Part shown: one piece after another, positions 19,254-27,891 of the stretch
Position numbering within the stretch: position 1 is the stretch's first letter
Layout of the letters: every line of letters starts with the position of its first letter
NCBI RefSeq assembly: GCF_019308285.1
Contig: NZ_WWEM01000020.1
Coordinates: forward strand, 369,164 to 433,163
Length of the DNA stretch: 64,000 bases
Source of the DNA: Flavobacterium quisquiliarum
Lineage (GTDB): Bacteria > Bacteroidota > Bacteroidia > Flavobacteriales > Flavobacteriaceae
Reading direction: 5' to 3'
The notes under the pieces: generated by a model
Database searches by the model: none
What the model was told of the DNA's origin: nothing
Seen by the model: the letters and a program-made list of their open reading frames with translations, nothing else
Made by a program: the position numbers and the translations under genes

Positions 19254-20285
19254 ATGAAAAAAACGCTAAAAACTATTTCTTTTTTAATGCTAATTGGTGT
19301 TGCTTTTACTTCGTGTAAACCAAAAATGATTAGCGAAAAAAATTCCTTTTCAAAAGGAGCAGATATTGGCTGGTTACCACAAATGGAAGCAACCGGTTAT
19401 AAATTTTATGATGCAGACGGTTCTCAAAAAGACTGTCTGCAATTATTAAAAGACCGTGGCATCAATACCATCAGGTTGCGTGTTTGGGTAAATCCGAATA
19501 ACGATAAAGCCAGCGGACACTGCAGTCCCGAGGAAACCGTTGTGATGGCGGTTCGCGCACAAAAAATGGGAATGCGTATTATGATCAACTTCCATTACAG
19601 CGATTCTTGGGCAGATCCGGGCAAACAAAATAAACCTGCGGCTTGGGCAAAACATTCTTTTCCAGAATTATTGACCGATGTGTATCAGCATACTTATGAT
19701 GTTTTAAAACTGTTGAAAAAAGCAGGAGTAACTCCAGAATGGGTTCAGGTAGGAAATGAAATTCCAGGCGGTATGCTTTGGCCGGAAGGCAGTACAGATA
19801 ATTTTAAGCAATTAGCACAATTGCTTGATAAAGGATATGAAGCGACAAAAGCCATTGATCCAAAAATTAAAGTAATTGTTCATTTGGATGAAGGAAATAA
19901 AAGTGAAAAATTCAGATGGTTTTTCGATAAAGCAACCGAAAATAAAGTAAAATATGACGTGATTGGTTTATCGTATTATCCATATTGGATCAAAACCGAT
20001 TACCAAAGCACCATTTTGGATTTAGAAAATAATCTAAAAGATATGGCTTCACGTTACAATAAAGAAGTTATGGTTGTAGAAGTAGGCGGTGATTTCGAAG
20101 CAGTACAAAACACAAAAGAACTGCTTGAAGCAACTATAAAAGCGGTGAAAAGTGTACCCAATAATAAAGGTTTAGGCGTTATTTATTGGGAACCTCAAGG
20201 TGAAAAAAGCTGGAGCGGTTATCAGCTTAATGCATGGCTTTCTGATGGAAAACCTTCACCTGCATTGGATGCTTTTAAAGAATAA
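19254..20285 (+). CDS. Second GH53 endo-beta-1,4-galactanase, lipoprotein
   Basis: A 343-residue GH53 lipoprotein (lipobox FTSC, C21). Visible motifs are GADIGWLPQMEATG, IRLRVWVNP, INFHYSDSWADPG, acid/base E169 in QVGNEIPGG and nucleophile E276 in VVEVGG. It is clearly diverged from the adjacent upstream GH53: the nucleophile is followed by VGG instead of TAYP and the loops differ in length. The two probably divide labour, for example long chains against oligosaccharides, or surface against periplasm; this is inference. It follows the first GH53 at a 3-nt gap and precedes GH2 by 95 nt. Confidence 0.95.
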   Translation: MKKTLKTISFLMLIGVAFTSCKPKMISEKNSFSKGADIGWLPQMEATGYKFYDADGSQKDCLQLLKDRGINTIRLRVWVNPNNDKASGHCSPEETVVMAVRAQKMGMRIMINFHYSDSWADPGKQNKPAAWAKHSFPELLTDVYQHTYDVLKLLKKAGVTPEWVQVGNEIPGGMLWPEGSTDNFKQLAQLLDKGYEATKAIDPKIKVIVHLDEGNKSEKFRWFFDKATENKVKYDVIGLSYYPYWIKTDYQSTILDLENNLKDMASRYNKEVMVVEVGGDFEAVQNTKELLEATIKAVKSVPNNKGLGVIYWEPQGEKSWSGYQLNAWLSDGKPSPALDAFKE

Positions 20286-20380
20286 AACTTTTATCAAAAA
20301 ATAAAATTTATCAGTAAGATATTAAATTTTATAGCACTAAATTGTCTTAATATCTCAACGGTAAAAAAATAAAAAAGAAA

Positions 20381-22819
20381 ATGAAATTAATTTTTAGGTC
20401 AATATTATTCTCCAGTTTGCTGTTTTTTTCATCTGGAAAAATGATGTCACAATCTACCACAGTTATTTTAAAAGACAATTGGCGCTTTTCTGCAGCTGTA
20501 AAAGAAGAAGCTTTTTCTGTAGATTTTAATACTTCTAAATGGGAAAAAGTAAGTGTGCCACACGATTGGGCTATTTACGGACCTTTTGACAAAGAATGGG
20601 ACAAACAGGTTTCGGCAATTGAACAAAACGGAGAAAAAATTCCAACAGAAAAAACAGGTCGTACCGGGTCATTACCACATATTGGAACGGGCTGGTATCG
20701 TAACACATTCTCTATTCCGCAGTTTAAAAAAGGAAAAAAAGCACTCCTTATTTTTGAAGGTGCTATGAGTGAACCACAAGTTTACTTAAACGGAAAAAAG
20801 ATAGGAGAATGGGGTTATGGCTACAGCTATTTTTATATCGATATTACGAATGACCTTAAAGCAGGTTCAGAAAATTTATTAGCTGTTAAATTGACTAATA
20901 TGCCATTTTCTTCAAGATGGTATCCAGGAGCTGGACTTTATAGAAATGTTAGCATTGTAATAAAAGAAGAGGATAGTTTTGAACAGTGGGGGACTTTTGT
21001 TACGACGCCAGAAATGAAAGGAGATAATGCTGTTGTTGATATTAAAGCAGAAGTTCATGGCAGTACTATGTCAATGATTACCGAAATAAAAGATGCAGCT
21101 AATAAAGTAGTGGCAACTCAAAAAGCTTCAGAAATGAAAGATGGAAAATTTCATCAAATTATTGAAGTGACTAAACCTCATTTATGGAGCCCTGAGACAC
21201 CTTATTTGTATACTGCAGTAACCAAATTATATGCTTCAGACGGAACATTAAAAGACGAGCAAAACATAAAATTTGGTATCCGATTTATTAAATACGAAGC
21301 CAATAAAGGATTTAGCCTGAATGGTAAAGTAACTAAATTTAAAGGAGTTTGTCTTCATCATGATTTGGGCCCTCTTGGTGTGGCTATAAATAAAGCAGCG
21401 CTTCGAAGACAGCTTACAATTCTAAAAGATATGGGTTGCAACGCAATCAGAAGTTCTCATAATATGCCTTCTTTTGAACAGCTTGAACTGGCTGACGAAA
21501 TGGGATTCATGTTTCTGGCAGAAAGTTTTGATGAATGGGCAAAACCCAAAGTACAAAACGGTTATCATCGCTTTTTTGAAGAATATGCTGAAAAAGATAT
21601 TGTCAATTTAGTGAGAGCTACAAGAAATCATCCTTGCATTGTAATGTGGAGTTCTGGAAACGAGGTTCCCGATCAATGGGGCGCTGAAGGGGTAAAACGC
21701 GCTAGATGGCTACAGGATATTTTTCATCGTGAAGATGCTACAAGACCCGTGACTGTTGGTATGGATCAGGTAAAAGCAACTATGGAATCTGGCTTTGGAG
21801 CTTTACTCGATATTCCGGGATTAAATTATAGAGTGCATCTTTACGAAGAAGCGTATAAAACATTTCCGCAAGGACTTATTTTAGGTTCAGAAACAGCTTC
21901 AACAGTGAGTTCAAGAGGAATTTATAAGTTTCCTGTTGTTCAGGCAAAGAATAAGGAATATGATGATTTTCAAAGTTCTTCGTATGATTTAGAAGCTTGC
22001 AGCTGGTCGAATGTTCCTGACGAAGATTTTGTGCTTCAGGATGATAAACCTTGGGTTATTGGAGAATTTGTCTGGACTGGTTTTGATTATTTAGGAGAAC
22101 CAACGCCTTATGATGAAAAATGGCCTTCAAGAAGTTCTTATTTCGGGATTTCAGATTTGGCGGGACTTCCTAAAGACCGTTTTTATCTTTACAGAAGCAG
22201 ATGGAATACAAAAGATAAAACGCTTCATATTCTGCCACATTGGAACTGGAAAGGAAGAGAAGGTGAAGTTACTCCTGTTTTCGTTTACACCAATTATGAC
22301 AGCGCCGAGCTTTTTGTAAATGGAAAAAGTATGGGGGTTCAGAAAAAAAACAACTCAACGCCGCAGAATCGTTACAGATTGATGTGGAATGATGTTAAAT
22401 ACGAACCAGGAACGGTAAAAGTCGTAGCATTTGATTCGAGTGGAAAAGTGGCGGCAGAAAATGAAATTAAAACGGCTGGAGATCCCTATAGAATTGTGCT
22501 TGAAGCAGATCGTAAAACGATAAAAGCTGATGGAGATGATATTTCTTTTGTAACGGTTTCGGTCGTAGATAAAAATGGAATTCCATGTCCGACGGCAGTC
22601 AATGAACTGGAATTTAAAGTTACTGGAGTCGGAACTTACAGAGCAGCATGTAATGGTGATGCCACATCATTGGAAATATTTCATGACAATAAAATGAAGC
22701 TTTTCAGCGGGAAACTGGTGGTACTTGTAAAATCAACTAAACAAAGTGGTACCATGCAGCTTGAAGTTAAAGGTGATAATCTTGAAAAGGCAAGAATTAA
22801 TATTAAATCACTCAAATAA
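20381..22819 (+). CDS. GH2 beta-galactosidase, secreted
   Basis: An 812-residue GH2 enzyme with N-terminal signal peptide (to about residue 24). Order: jelly-roll sugar-binding domain (VPHDWAIYGPF, GTGWYRNTF), immunoglobulin-like domain, TIM barrel with acid/base E428 (SSGNEVPDQ) and nucleophile E562 (VIGEFVWTG), a DUF4982-like domain (about 615-690, LPHWNWKGREG) and a C-terminal invasin-like GH2 domain (about 705-805). This architecture is typical of periplasmic beta-galactosidases in Bacteroidetes loci. In this context it should release galactose from the galacto-oligosaccharides made by the two GH53 enzymes. It is the last gene before a strong terminator. Confidence 0.93.
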   Translation: MKLIFRSILFSSLLFFSSGKMMSQSTTVILKDNWRFSAAVKEEAFSVDFNTSKWEKVSVPHDWAIYGPFDKEWDKQVSAIEQNGEKIPTEKTGRTGSLPHIGTGWYRNTFSIPQFKKGKKALLIFEGAMSEPQVYLNGKKIGEWGYGYSYFYIDITNDLKAGSENLLAVKLTNMPFSSRWYPGAGLYRNVSIVIKEEDSFEQWGTFVTTPEMKGDNAVVDIKAEVHGSTMSMITEIKDAANKVVATQKASEMKDGKFHQIIEVTKPHLWSPETPYLYTAVTKLYASDGTLKDEQNIKFGIRFIKYEANKGFSLNGKVTKFKGVCLHHDLGPLGVAINKAALRRQLTILKDMGCNAIRSSHNMPSFEQLELADEMGFMFLAESFDEWAKPKVQNGYHRFFEEYAEKDIVNLVRATRNHPCIVMWSSGNEVPDQWGAEGVKRARWLQDIFHREDATRPVTVGMDQVKATMESGFGALLDIPGLNYRVHLYEEAYKTFPQGLILGSETASTVSSRGIYKFPVVQAKNKEYDDFQSSSYDLEACSWSNVPDEDFVLQDDKPWVIGEFVWTGFDYLGEPTPYDEKWPSRSSYFGISDLAGLPKDRFYLYRSRWNTKDKTLHILPHWNWKGREGEVTPVFVYTNYDSAELFVNGKSMGVQKKNNSTPQNRYRLMWNDVKYEPGTVKVVAFDSSGKVAAENEIKTAGDPYRIVLEADRKTIKADGDDISFVTVSVVDKNGIPCPTAVNELEFKVTGVGTYRAACNGDATSLEIFHDNKMKLFSGKLVVLVKSTKQSGTMQLEVKGDNLEKARINIKSLK

Positions 22820-23284
22820 TAGTTTTTACAATATTGATAGTACTGTATTTGAGGAAGTAGAAGACGAAAAGAAATACAAAACAAAATAAACGAAGGGGCT
22901 AAAATATTACCAGTTAATATTTTAGCTCTTTTTTTTATTGGTTTTTTTAGACATATTTAATTTTGTTTTGTTCTGGAGATATATCTTCTATTTGTACCTC
23001 ATAATTCAAAAATGACTTTTATTTTATAGTAATTGGTTGATAATTTAAAAACATTTAGATCACTTTTGTTTAAAATTGTGGCGTCGAGTGTGTTTCGCTT
23101 TTTTTGTGCGGATGCTTGCTTTCTTAAATAAATTTTAGGTCTTTTGCTTTGTATAGCTAAAATGATGACAGGAAAATGGTTAAAAAGATTAGGTATATTT
23201 TCTTACATAGTTAAAAAGATAATTAAAACGAAATTAATATAATTCTAAATAATGAAGTGTTTATAGGATAATAGTACAATAAAT
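22820..23284. promoter_or_regulatory. Terminator and HTCS-2 upstream region
   Basis: A 465-nt gap. The terminator of the galactanase unit is in the first 120 nt. Upstream of HTCS-2 the 11-mer GTTAAAAAGAT occurs twice (23179-23189 and 23210-23220), 31 bp apart. No other gene or RNA was recognised. Confidence 0.45.
22896..22936 (+). terminator. Strong intrinsic terminator after GH2
   Basis: A 14-bp stem (22896-22909 with 22915-22928, one G-U pair, GCTAAAATATTA core), a 5-nt loop and a run of eight T residues. It separates the galactan unit from the second regulator. Confidence 0.9.
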
Positions 23285-26200
23285 GTGAGAATAATAGATT
23301 TAATACGAGGTGCATTATTAATACTCAGTTTTAATGTTAGTGCACAGTTTTCAAATTTGAAATTTGAGAATTTTGATACCAGCAAAGGGCTCTCTAGCAG
23401 TACTTGTGTAGAAATATTTCAGGATAAAGAAGGCTTTTTGTGGTTTGGTACCATTGATGGTTTAAATAAGTATAATGGATATGAATTTGAAATTTTCCGG
23501 CCAATTGTTAATGACAAGTATTCCATTAGTAACAATCGCATAAATGCCATTACAGAAGATCATTTAGGATATTTATGGATAGGAACGAGTAATGGTTTAA
23601 ATGTTTTTGATAAAAAAGCACAGCGATTTTACAAAATTAATCTGGACAAAAATATCATCGATAAAACTAATCCGAGAGAGGAAATCAATTGTCTAAAATT
23701 TGATACTCTAAAAAGAATACTTTGGGTTGGTACTAAAAACGGTTTGATTAAAATTGATCTGTCAACTTTTTCAAATAACTTTCAAAGTTTAAAATCAGTT
23801 CGTTATACTGCCAGTTCTAAAAACAGTAATGCATTAGATAACAATAATGTTTCTAATTTGATATTAGATAAAAAAGGACAGCTTTGGATTGGAACAGCAG
23901 GAAATAATTTGCATAGGTACAATTCAAAAACAAATGTATTCGAACGTCAGAATATAAAATTTGAGACGAATCAGTTTTTAGATCATTTGCCTAAACAAAT
24001 TATACTTGATAACAGAGGTGAATTTTGGATTGGTAATGATTTGGGACATTTGTATGTTTATAATTCGATCACTAAACAACATAAAAAAGTTAGTTCAGAG
24101 AGTTATTCAGTACCAATTTTTCATCTGTATCAAGATAACAAAGGTTTAATTTGGGTAGCTACCGATGGAGAGGGATTATATCTCTTAGATCAGCAAAAGG
24201 GATTAGTAAAACATCTGATCCAAAATCCAGATGATTCTTTTTCATTACCAAACAATCAGCCATCAAAAGTACTTCAAGATAAGGAAGGTATTTATTGGAT
24301 AGCTACTTATAACAAAGGTGTAAGTAAATTAGCTTTATTTAAATCATCGTTTGGCCATCATTTCTACAAAGCTCAAACTACAAATAGTTTAAGTACTAAA
24401 ATTGCACAGTCAGTATTTCAAGATAGTCATCAGCGAATTTGGATTGGAACAGATGGAGGAGGTCTTGATATGTATGATGATACAAAAGAAACGTATAAAC
24501 ATTATAAAAATATCCCAGGTAATTCAAATTCATTGAGTTCTAATAAAATTCTGTATGTAATTGAGGGCAATAATGATGAGTTATGGGTATGTACCTGGGA
24601 CAGAGGTCTTAACAAATTTAATACAGAGACTGGTCAGGTAAAACGGTTTTTAAATGATCCGAATAATGCTTTTTCAATAGGCCAAAATACAGTTTGGTGT
24701 GCTGTTAAAGACAAACAAGAGAGACTTTGGCTGGGTACATCTTTGGAAGGACTAAATTTATTTGATACCCAAACAGAGCGTTTCTATCAGTTTAAGAACA
24801 GTCCGAATACACCAAAAAGTATAATTAGTAATTTTGTTTTTTCACTTTTTGTAGATTCCAAAAACAGACTTTGGGTAGGAACATCTATAGGTCTTTGTTA
24901 TGTCAATCTTGATAGATTGGATGCCAGAATACCAAAGAAAATCCAGTTTGAAGAAATTAAAATTAAAAATGTCCAAGGAAATCGCGTAAACCAAGTAATT
25001 GAAGATTATAAAGGGAATATTTGGGTTGGTACAGATATGGGCTTATTTCAATTAGATAAGAATTTACAATTGAGAAAATCCTATTCTTCATCAAATGGTC
25101 TTCCAAATAATTTAGTGGTTGGTTTACAGGAAGATAATAACAAAAATATATGGATTAGTACAAAGAGTGGTCTGTCTCTATTAAGTCCTAAATCAGGTAA
25201 GATCATTAATTTTAATGTTCACGATGGCTTGCAAGGTCTAGAATTTCAAAGTAAATCAATAGCTAAAACTTTTGATGGACGTATAATAGCTGGTGGAATA
25301 AATGGGTTTAATTTATTTAATCCCAATGATATAGTGCTGAATTCAGATAAAGTAAAACCTATTCTTTCTGGTATAAAATTGTTCAATCAAAAAGTTAATG
25401 CCGGCGATACGATCAATAATAGAGTTTTGTTTGAAAATGATCTTAATAGTTTAGATAAATTAAAACTGGCTTATAATGAAGGTCATATATCAATAAGCTT
25501 TGTAGCCTTAAACTATCAGAATCCAGAGCGTGTAAAATATGCTTATAAAATGTCTGGATTGGATAAAGAATATATCAATGCAGATAATAATCGTATTGCA
25601 AATTATGCAAATCTGCCCCCAGGCTCCTATAATTTTGAAGTAATGTCTGCAATTGATGGTCAATGGGAAAATGCTGGTAAAACAAGTATTGAGATTAAAG
25701 TTTCTCCTCCTTTTTGGAAATCATGGTGGGCATATATTTTTTATATGATAACAGCAACAGCCATGATTTGGTTTGGACTAAAGTATTATACCCAAAGATT
25801 GAACGAGGAGAAAGAACAAGAATTGGATCAATTAAAACTAAAATTCTTTATCAATGTTTCTCATGAATTTAGAACACCCTTGACCTTGATATTAAATCCC
25901 GTTGAGAAAATATTGACTCACTTTAATGAGCCCGATGAAGTAAAAAGATCAGCGGCAATAATTCAAAAAAGCAGTAAACGTTTACTTTATTTAGTAGATC
26001 AGTTATTGGATCTTAGAAAAATGGATCTTGGTAAATCTCATTTAGAAATTGCTAATCTGGATATTGTAAAATTTAGCAAGGAAACTTTTTTCTTGTTTGA
26101 AGATTTAGCTAAATCCAAAAACATTCGTTTTGTCTTTGAATCAGAATTTGATCAATATTATGGAAATTTTGATGCCGATAAAATTGAAAAAATACTAGCA

Positions 26201-27481
26201 AATCTCCTATCTAATGCAATTAAGTTTACAGATAATGGAGGAATTATTACGTTGACATTATCTGAAATTTTTGTAGATAGTATAGGATATAAATGGAATT
26301 ATTTAAGGCCTTCGATTAATCGAAAAATGATTCAGATTAATGTGTCAGATACGGGAATAGGTTTTAAAAAGAAACAGCTTAAAGAAGTCTTTCAGCGTTT
26401 TTTTCATGCCGATGCATCTAAAGCAGGAACAGGTATTGGATTGAATTTTACAAAGAGTCTTGTTGAATTGCACAAAGGAATGATTTTGGTTGAAAGCAAA
26501 TATAAACAGGGCACAACTTTTAGTGTAAGACTTCCAGCAGATCTAAAAGAAGATGGCAAGAAGATTATAGAAGCAGGAAATATAACAGCACAAGGTAGCA
26601 ATATGAATGCACTTTCATCTGCAGATTATGAAATTTCTATTGCCGATGAAAATATAAATTCAGATGCAATCGCTTCAGATGCAGACAAAAAAAGACCATT
26701 AATACTTTTAATTGAAGACAATAAGGTACTTCGGAGTCATCTTAAGGCTGAACTCAGCGAGCAATTTAGAGTTAAGGAAGCAGTCAATGGAGTAGCTGGT
26801 TTAGAAAAAATAAGAAAGTATTTTCCAGACATCATAATTAGTGATGTAATGATGCCAAAAATGGATGGTTTCGAATTATGCCAACAACTTAAAAGTGACT
26901 TTGAAATTAGTCATATACCTATTTTACTCCTTACAGCCCGTAGTTTAGATGAAGATCTGGCAACGGGTTATGAAAGAGGTGCTGATGCCTACTTGTCAAA
27001 ACCGTTCAGTATCAATGTGCTTAAGGCACGAGTTAATAATTTGCTGGAAGCACGTAAGCGTTCCCGTGAACGTTTTGCAGCTGTAGGTGGAATTATTCCA
27101 GCATCTGATATAACAATTAATTCACTTGATGAAAAATTTTTAGATAAAGCTACAAAAGCAGTTGTAGATAATGTAACTAACGTCGATTTTTCTTTAGACG
27201 ATTTGCTGAATGCCTTAAATATGGGACGTTCTCAGTTTTATCGAAAAATTAGTTCCTTGACGGGACAAAATCCAAGTAATTTTATTCGGACCATAAAATT
27301 AAAATATGCGGCAGAACTGCTAATTAGTGATTCATTTTCGATTAAAGAAGTCGCTCACAATTGCGGATTCAATTCGACGGCTTATTTTACGAAGACTTTT
27401 AAGGAAGTTTTTAATGTAACGCCTTCCCAATATATAGAAGAAAATAAAACAAGAAAAAATGAAGATAAGTCTAGTGACTAA
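23285..27481 (+). CDS. Hybrid two-component system regulator HTCS-2
   Basis: A 1398-residue sensor and transcription factor. The start is GTG 23285: an in-frame stop lies at 23264 and no ATG precedes the signal peptide (ALLILSFNVSAQ). Order: regulator-propeller sensor (about 25-680), Y_Y_Y domain (about 725-800), membrane span near 814-833, HisKA with NVSHEFRTP (H860), HATPase with NLLSNAIKFT and DTGIGF, receiver with phospho-acceptor D1187 in SDVMMPKMDG and lysine in LSKPFS, and a C-terminal AraC-type HTH (about 1290-1390). All phosphotransfer residues are intact. It directly precedes the region 2 SusC on the same strand after its own terminator, so it is the likely activator of that locus. 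Confidence 0.95.
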   Translation: MRIIDLIRGALLILSFNVSAQFSNLKFENFDTSKGLSSSTCVEIFQDKEGFLWFGTIDGLNKYNGYEFEIFRPIVNDKYSISNNRINAITEDHLGYLWIGTSNGLNVFDKKAQRFYKINLDKNIIDKTNPREEINCLKFDTLKRILWVGTKNGLIKIDLSTFSNNFQSLKSVRYTASSKNSNALDNNNVSNLILDKKGQLWIGTAGNNLHRYNSKTNVFERQNIKFETNQFLDHLPKQIILDNRGEFWIGNDLGHLYVYNSITKQHKKVSSESYSVPIFHLYQDNKGLIWVATDGEGLYLLDQQKGLVKHLIQNPDDSFSLPNNQPSKVLQDKEGIYWIATYNKGVSKLALFKSSFGHHFYKAQTTNSLSTKIAQSVFQDSHQRIWIGTDGGGLDMYDDTKETYKHYKNIPGNSNSLSSNKILYVIEGNNDELWVCTWDRGLNKFNTETGQVKRFLNDPNNAFSIGQNTVWCAVKDKQERLWLGTSLEGLNLFDTQTERFYQFKNSPNTPKSIISNFVFSLFVDSKNRLWVGTSIGLCYVNLDRLDARIPKKIQFEEIKIKNVQGNRVNQVIEDYKGNIWVGTDMGLFQLDKNLQLRKSYSSSNGLPNNLVVGLQEDNNKNIWISTKSGLSLLSPKSGKIINFNVHDGLQGLEFQSKSIAKTFDGRIIAGGINGFNLFNPNDIVLNSDKVKPILSGIKLFNQKVNAGDTINNRVLFENDLNSLDKLKLAYNEGHISISFVALNYQNPERVKYAYKMSGLDKEYINADNNRIANYANLPPGSYNFEVMSAIDGQWENAGKTSIEIKVSPPFWKSWWAYIFYMITATAMIWFGLKYYTQRLNEEKEQELDQLKLKFFINVSHEFRTPLTLILNPVEKILTHFNEPDEVKRSAAIIQKSSKRLLYLVDQLLDLRKMDLGKSHLEIANLDIVKFSKETFFLFEDLAKSKNIRFVFESEFDQYYGNFDADKIEKILANLLSNAIKFTDNGGIITLTLSEIFVDSIGYKWNYLRPSINRKMIQINVSDTGIGFKKKQLKEVFQRFFHADASKAGTGIGLNFTKSLVELHKGMILVESKYKQGTTFSVRLPADLKEDGKKIIEAGNITAQGSNMNALSSADYEISIADENINSDAIASDADKKRPLILLIEDNKVLRSHLKAELSEQFRVKEAVNGVAGLEKIRKYFPDIIISDVMMPKMDGFELCQQLKSDFEISHIPILLLTARSLDEDLATGYERGADAYLSKPFSINVLKARVNNLLEARKRSRERFAAVGGIIPASDITINSLDEKFLDKATKAVVDNVTNVDFSLDDLLNALNMGRSQFYRKISSLTGQNPSNFIRTIKLKYAAELLISDSFSIKEVAHNCGFNSTAYFTKTFKEVFNVTPSQYIEENKTRKNEDKSSD

Positions 27482-27502
27482 AAACAGTAGAGAATTTTAT
27501 TT

Positions 27503-27535
27503 AAATCCGATTGAGTATTCAAATCGGATTTTTTA
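27503..27535 (+). terminator. Intrinsic terminator after HTCS-2
   Basis: A 10-bp perfect stem (AAATCCGATT at 27503-27512 and its complement at 27522-27531), 9-nt loop, then a T run. It isolates the regulator transcript from the SusC promoter. Confidence 0.88.
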
Positions 27536-27673
27536 TTGTCTTAAAAATCGCGATTAATATCCTTAATTATTTTAAATAGGAGTGACTTAATAAACTTTAT
27601 TATTAACCATAATGATAACAGTATAAAAAGTGCTTAAACTCCCAAATATATAGGCAATTACGCAATATTGAAA

Positions 27674-27734
27674 TATAATTTATACTCTTTGAATCATGGT
27701 TTATACACTCTAGATTGCCAATTTTTTAATATTG
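27674..27734 (+). promoter_or_regulatory. Putative HTCS-2 operator, site 1 (SusC promoter)
   Basis: Two direct half-sites, ATAATTTATACTCT (27675-27688) and ATGGTTTATACACT (27696-27709), start exactly 21 bp apart, as expected for a dimer of AraC-type domains on one DNA face. ATATTG begins 33 nt after the second half-site start; its TTG (27732) fits a Bacteroidetes -33 element. The first 20 nt (27674-27693) recur identically at 46503-46522. Confidence 0.7.
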
Positions 27735-27891
27735 CAATGTTCGATTTTGACGATTTAATAATTATTTCGATTCAAAATTGCGAGTATTAAAATTATTAAC
27801 CATTAAAAATGTATTTATGAAATCTGTACTTACTTAAACATTATAGTATTAATAAACTTAAACTAATTATCAACGACCAAAACAAATCAAA

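Larger units (their letters stand above)
27482..27891. promoter_or_regulatory. Intergenic region upstream of region 2 SusC
   Basis: A 410-nt gap with the HTCS-2 terminator (27503-27531), the direct-repeat operator at 27675-27709, the ATATTG element at 27729-27734 and then an AT-rich leader of about 130 nt ahead of SusC. A six-codon ATG frame near 27817 looks like chance. Confidence 0.5.

Noticed and set aside
20317..20355. AGATATTA / TAATATCT inverted repeat between GH53 and GH2
   Set aside because: 8-bp AT-only stem with a 23-nt loop and no T run; not convincing as a terminator or operator.
23283..23287. ATG overlapping the GTG start of HTCS-2
   Set aside because: The ATG is followed directly by TGA in its own frame, so it cannot start the protein; GTG 23285 is used instead.
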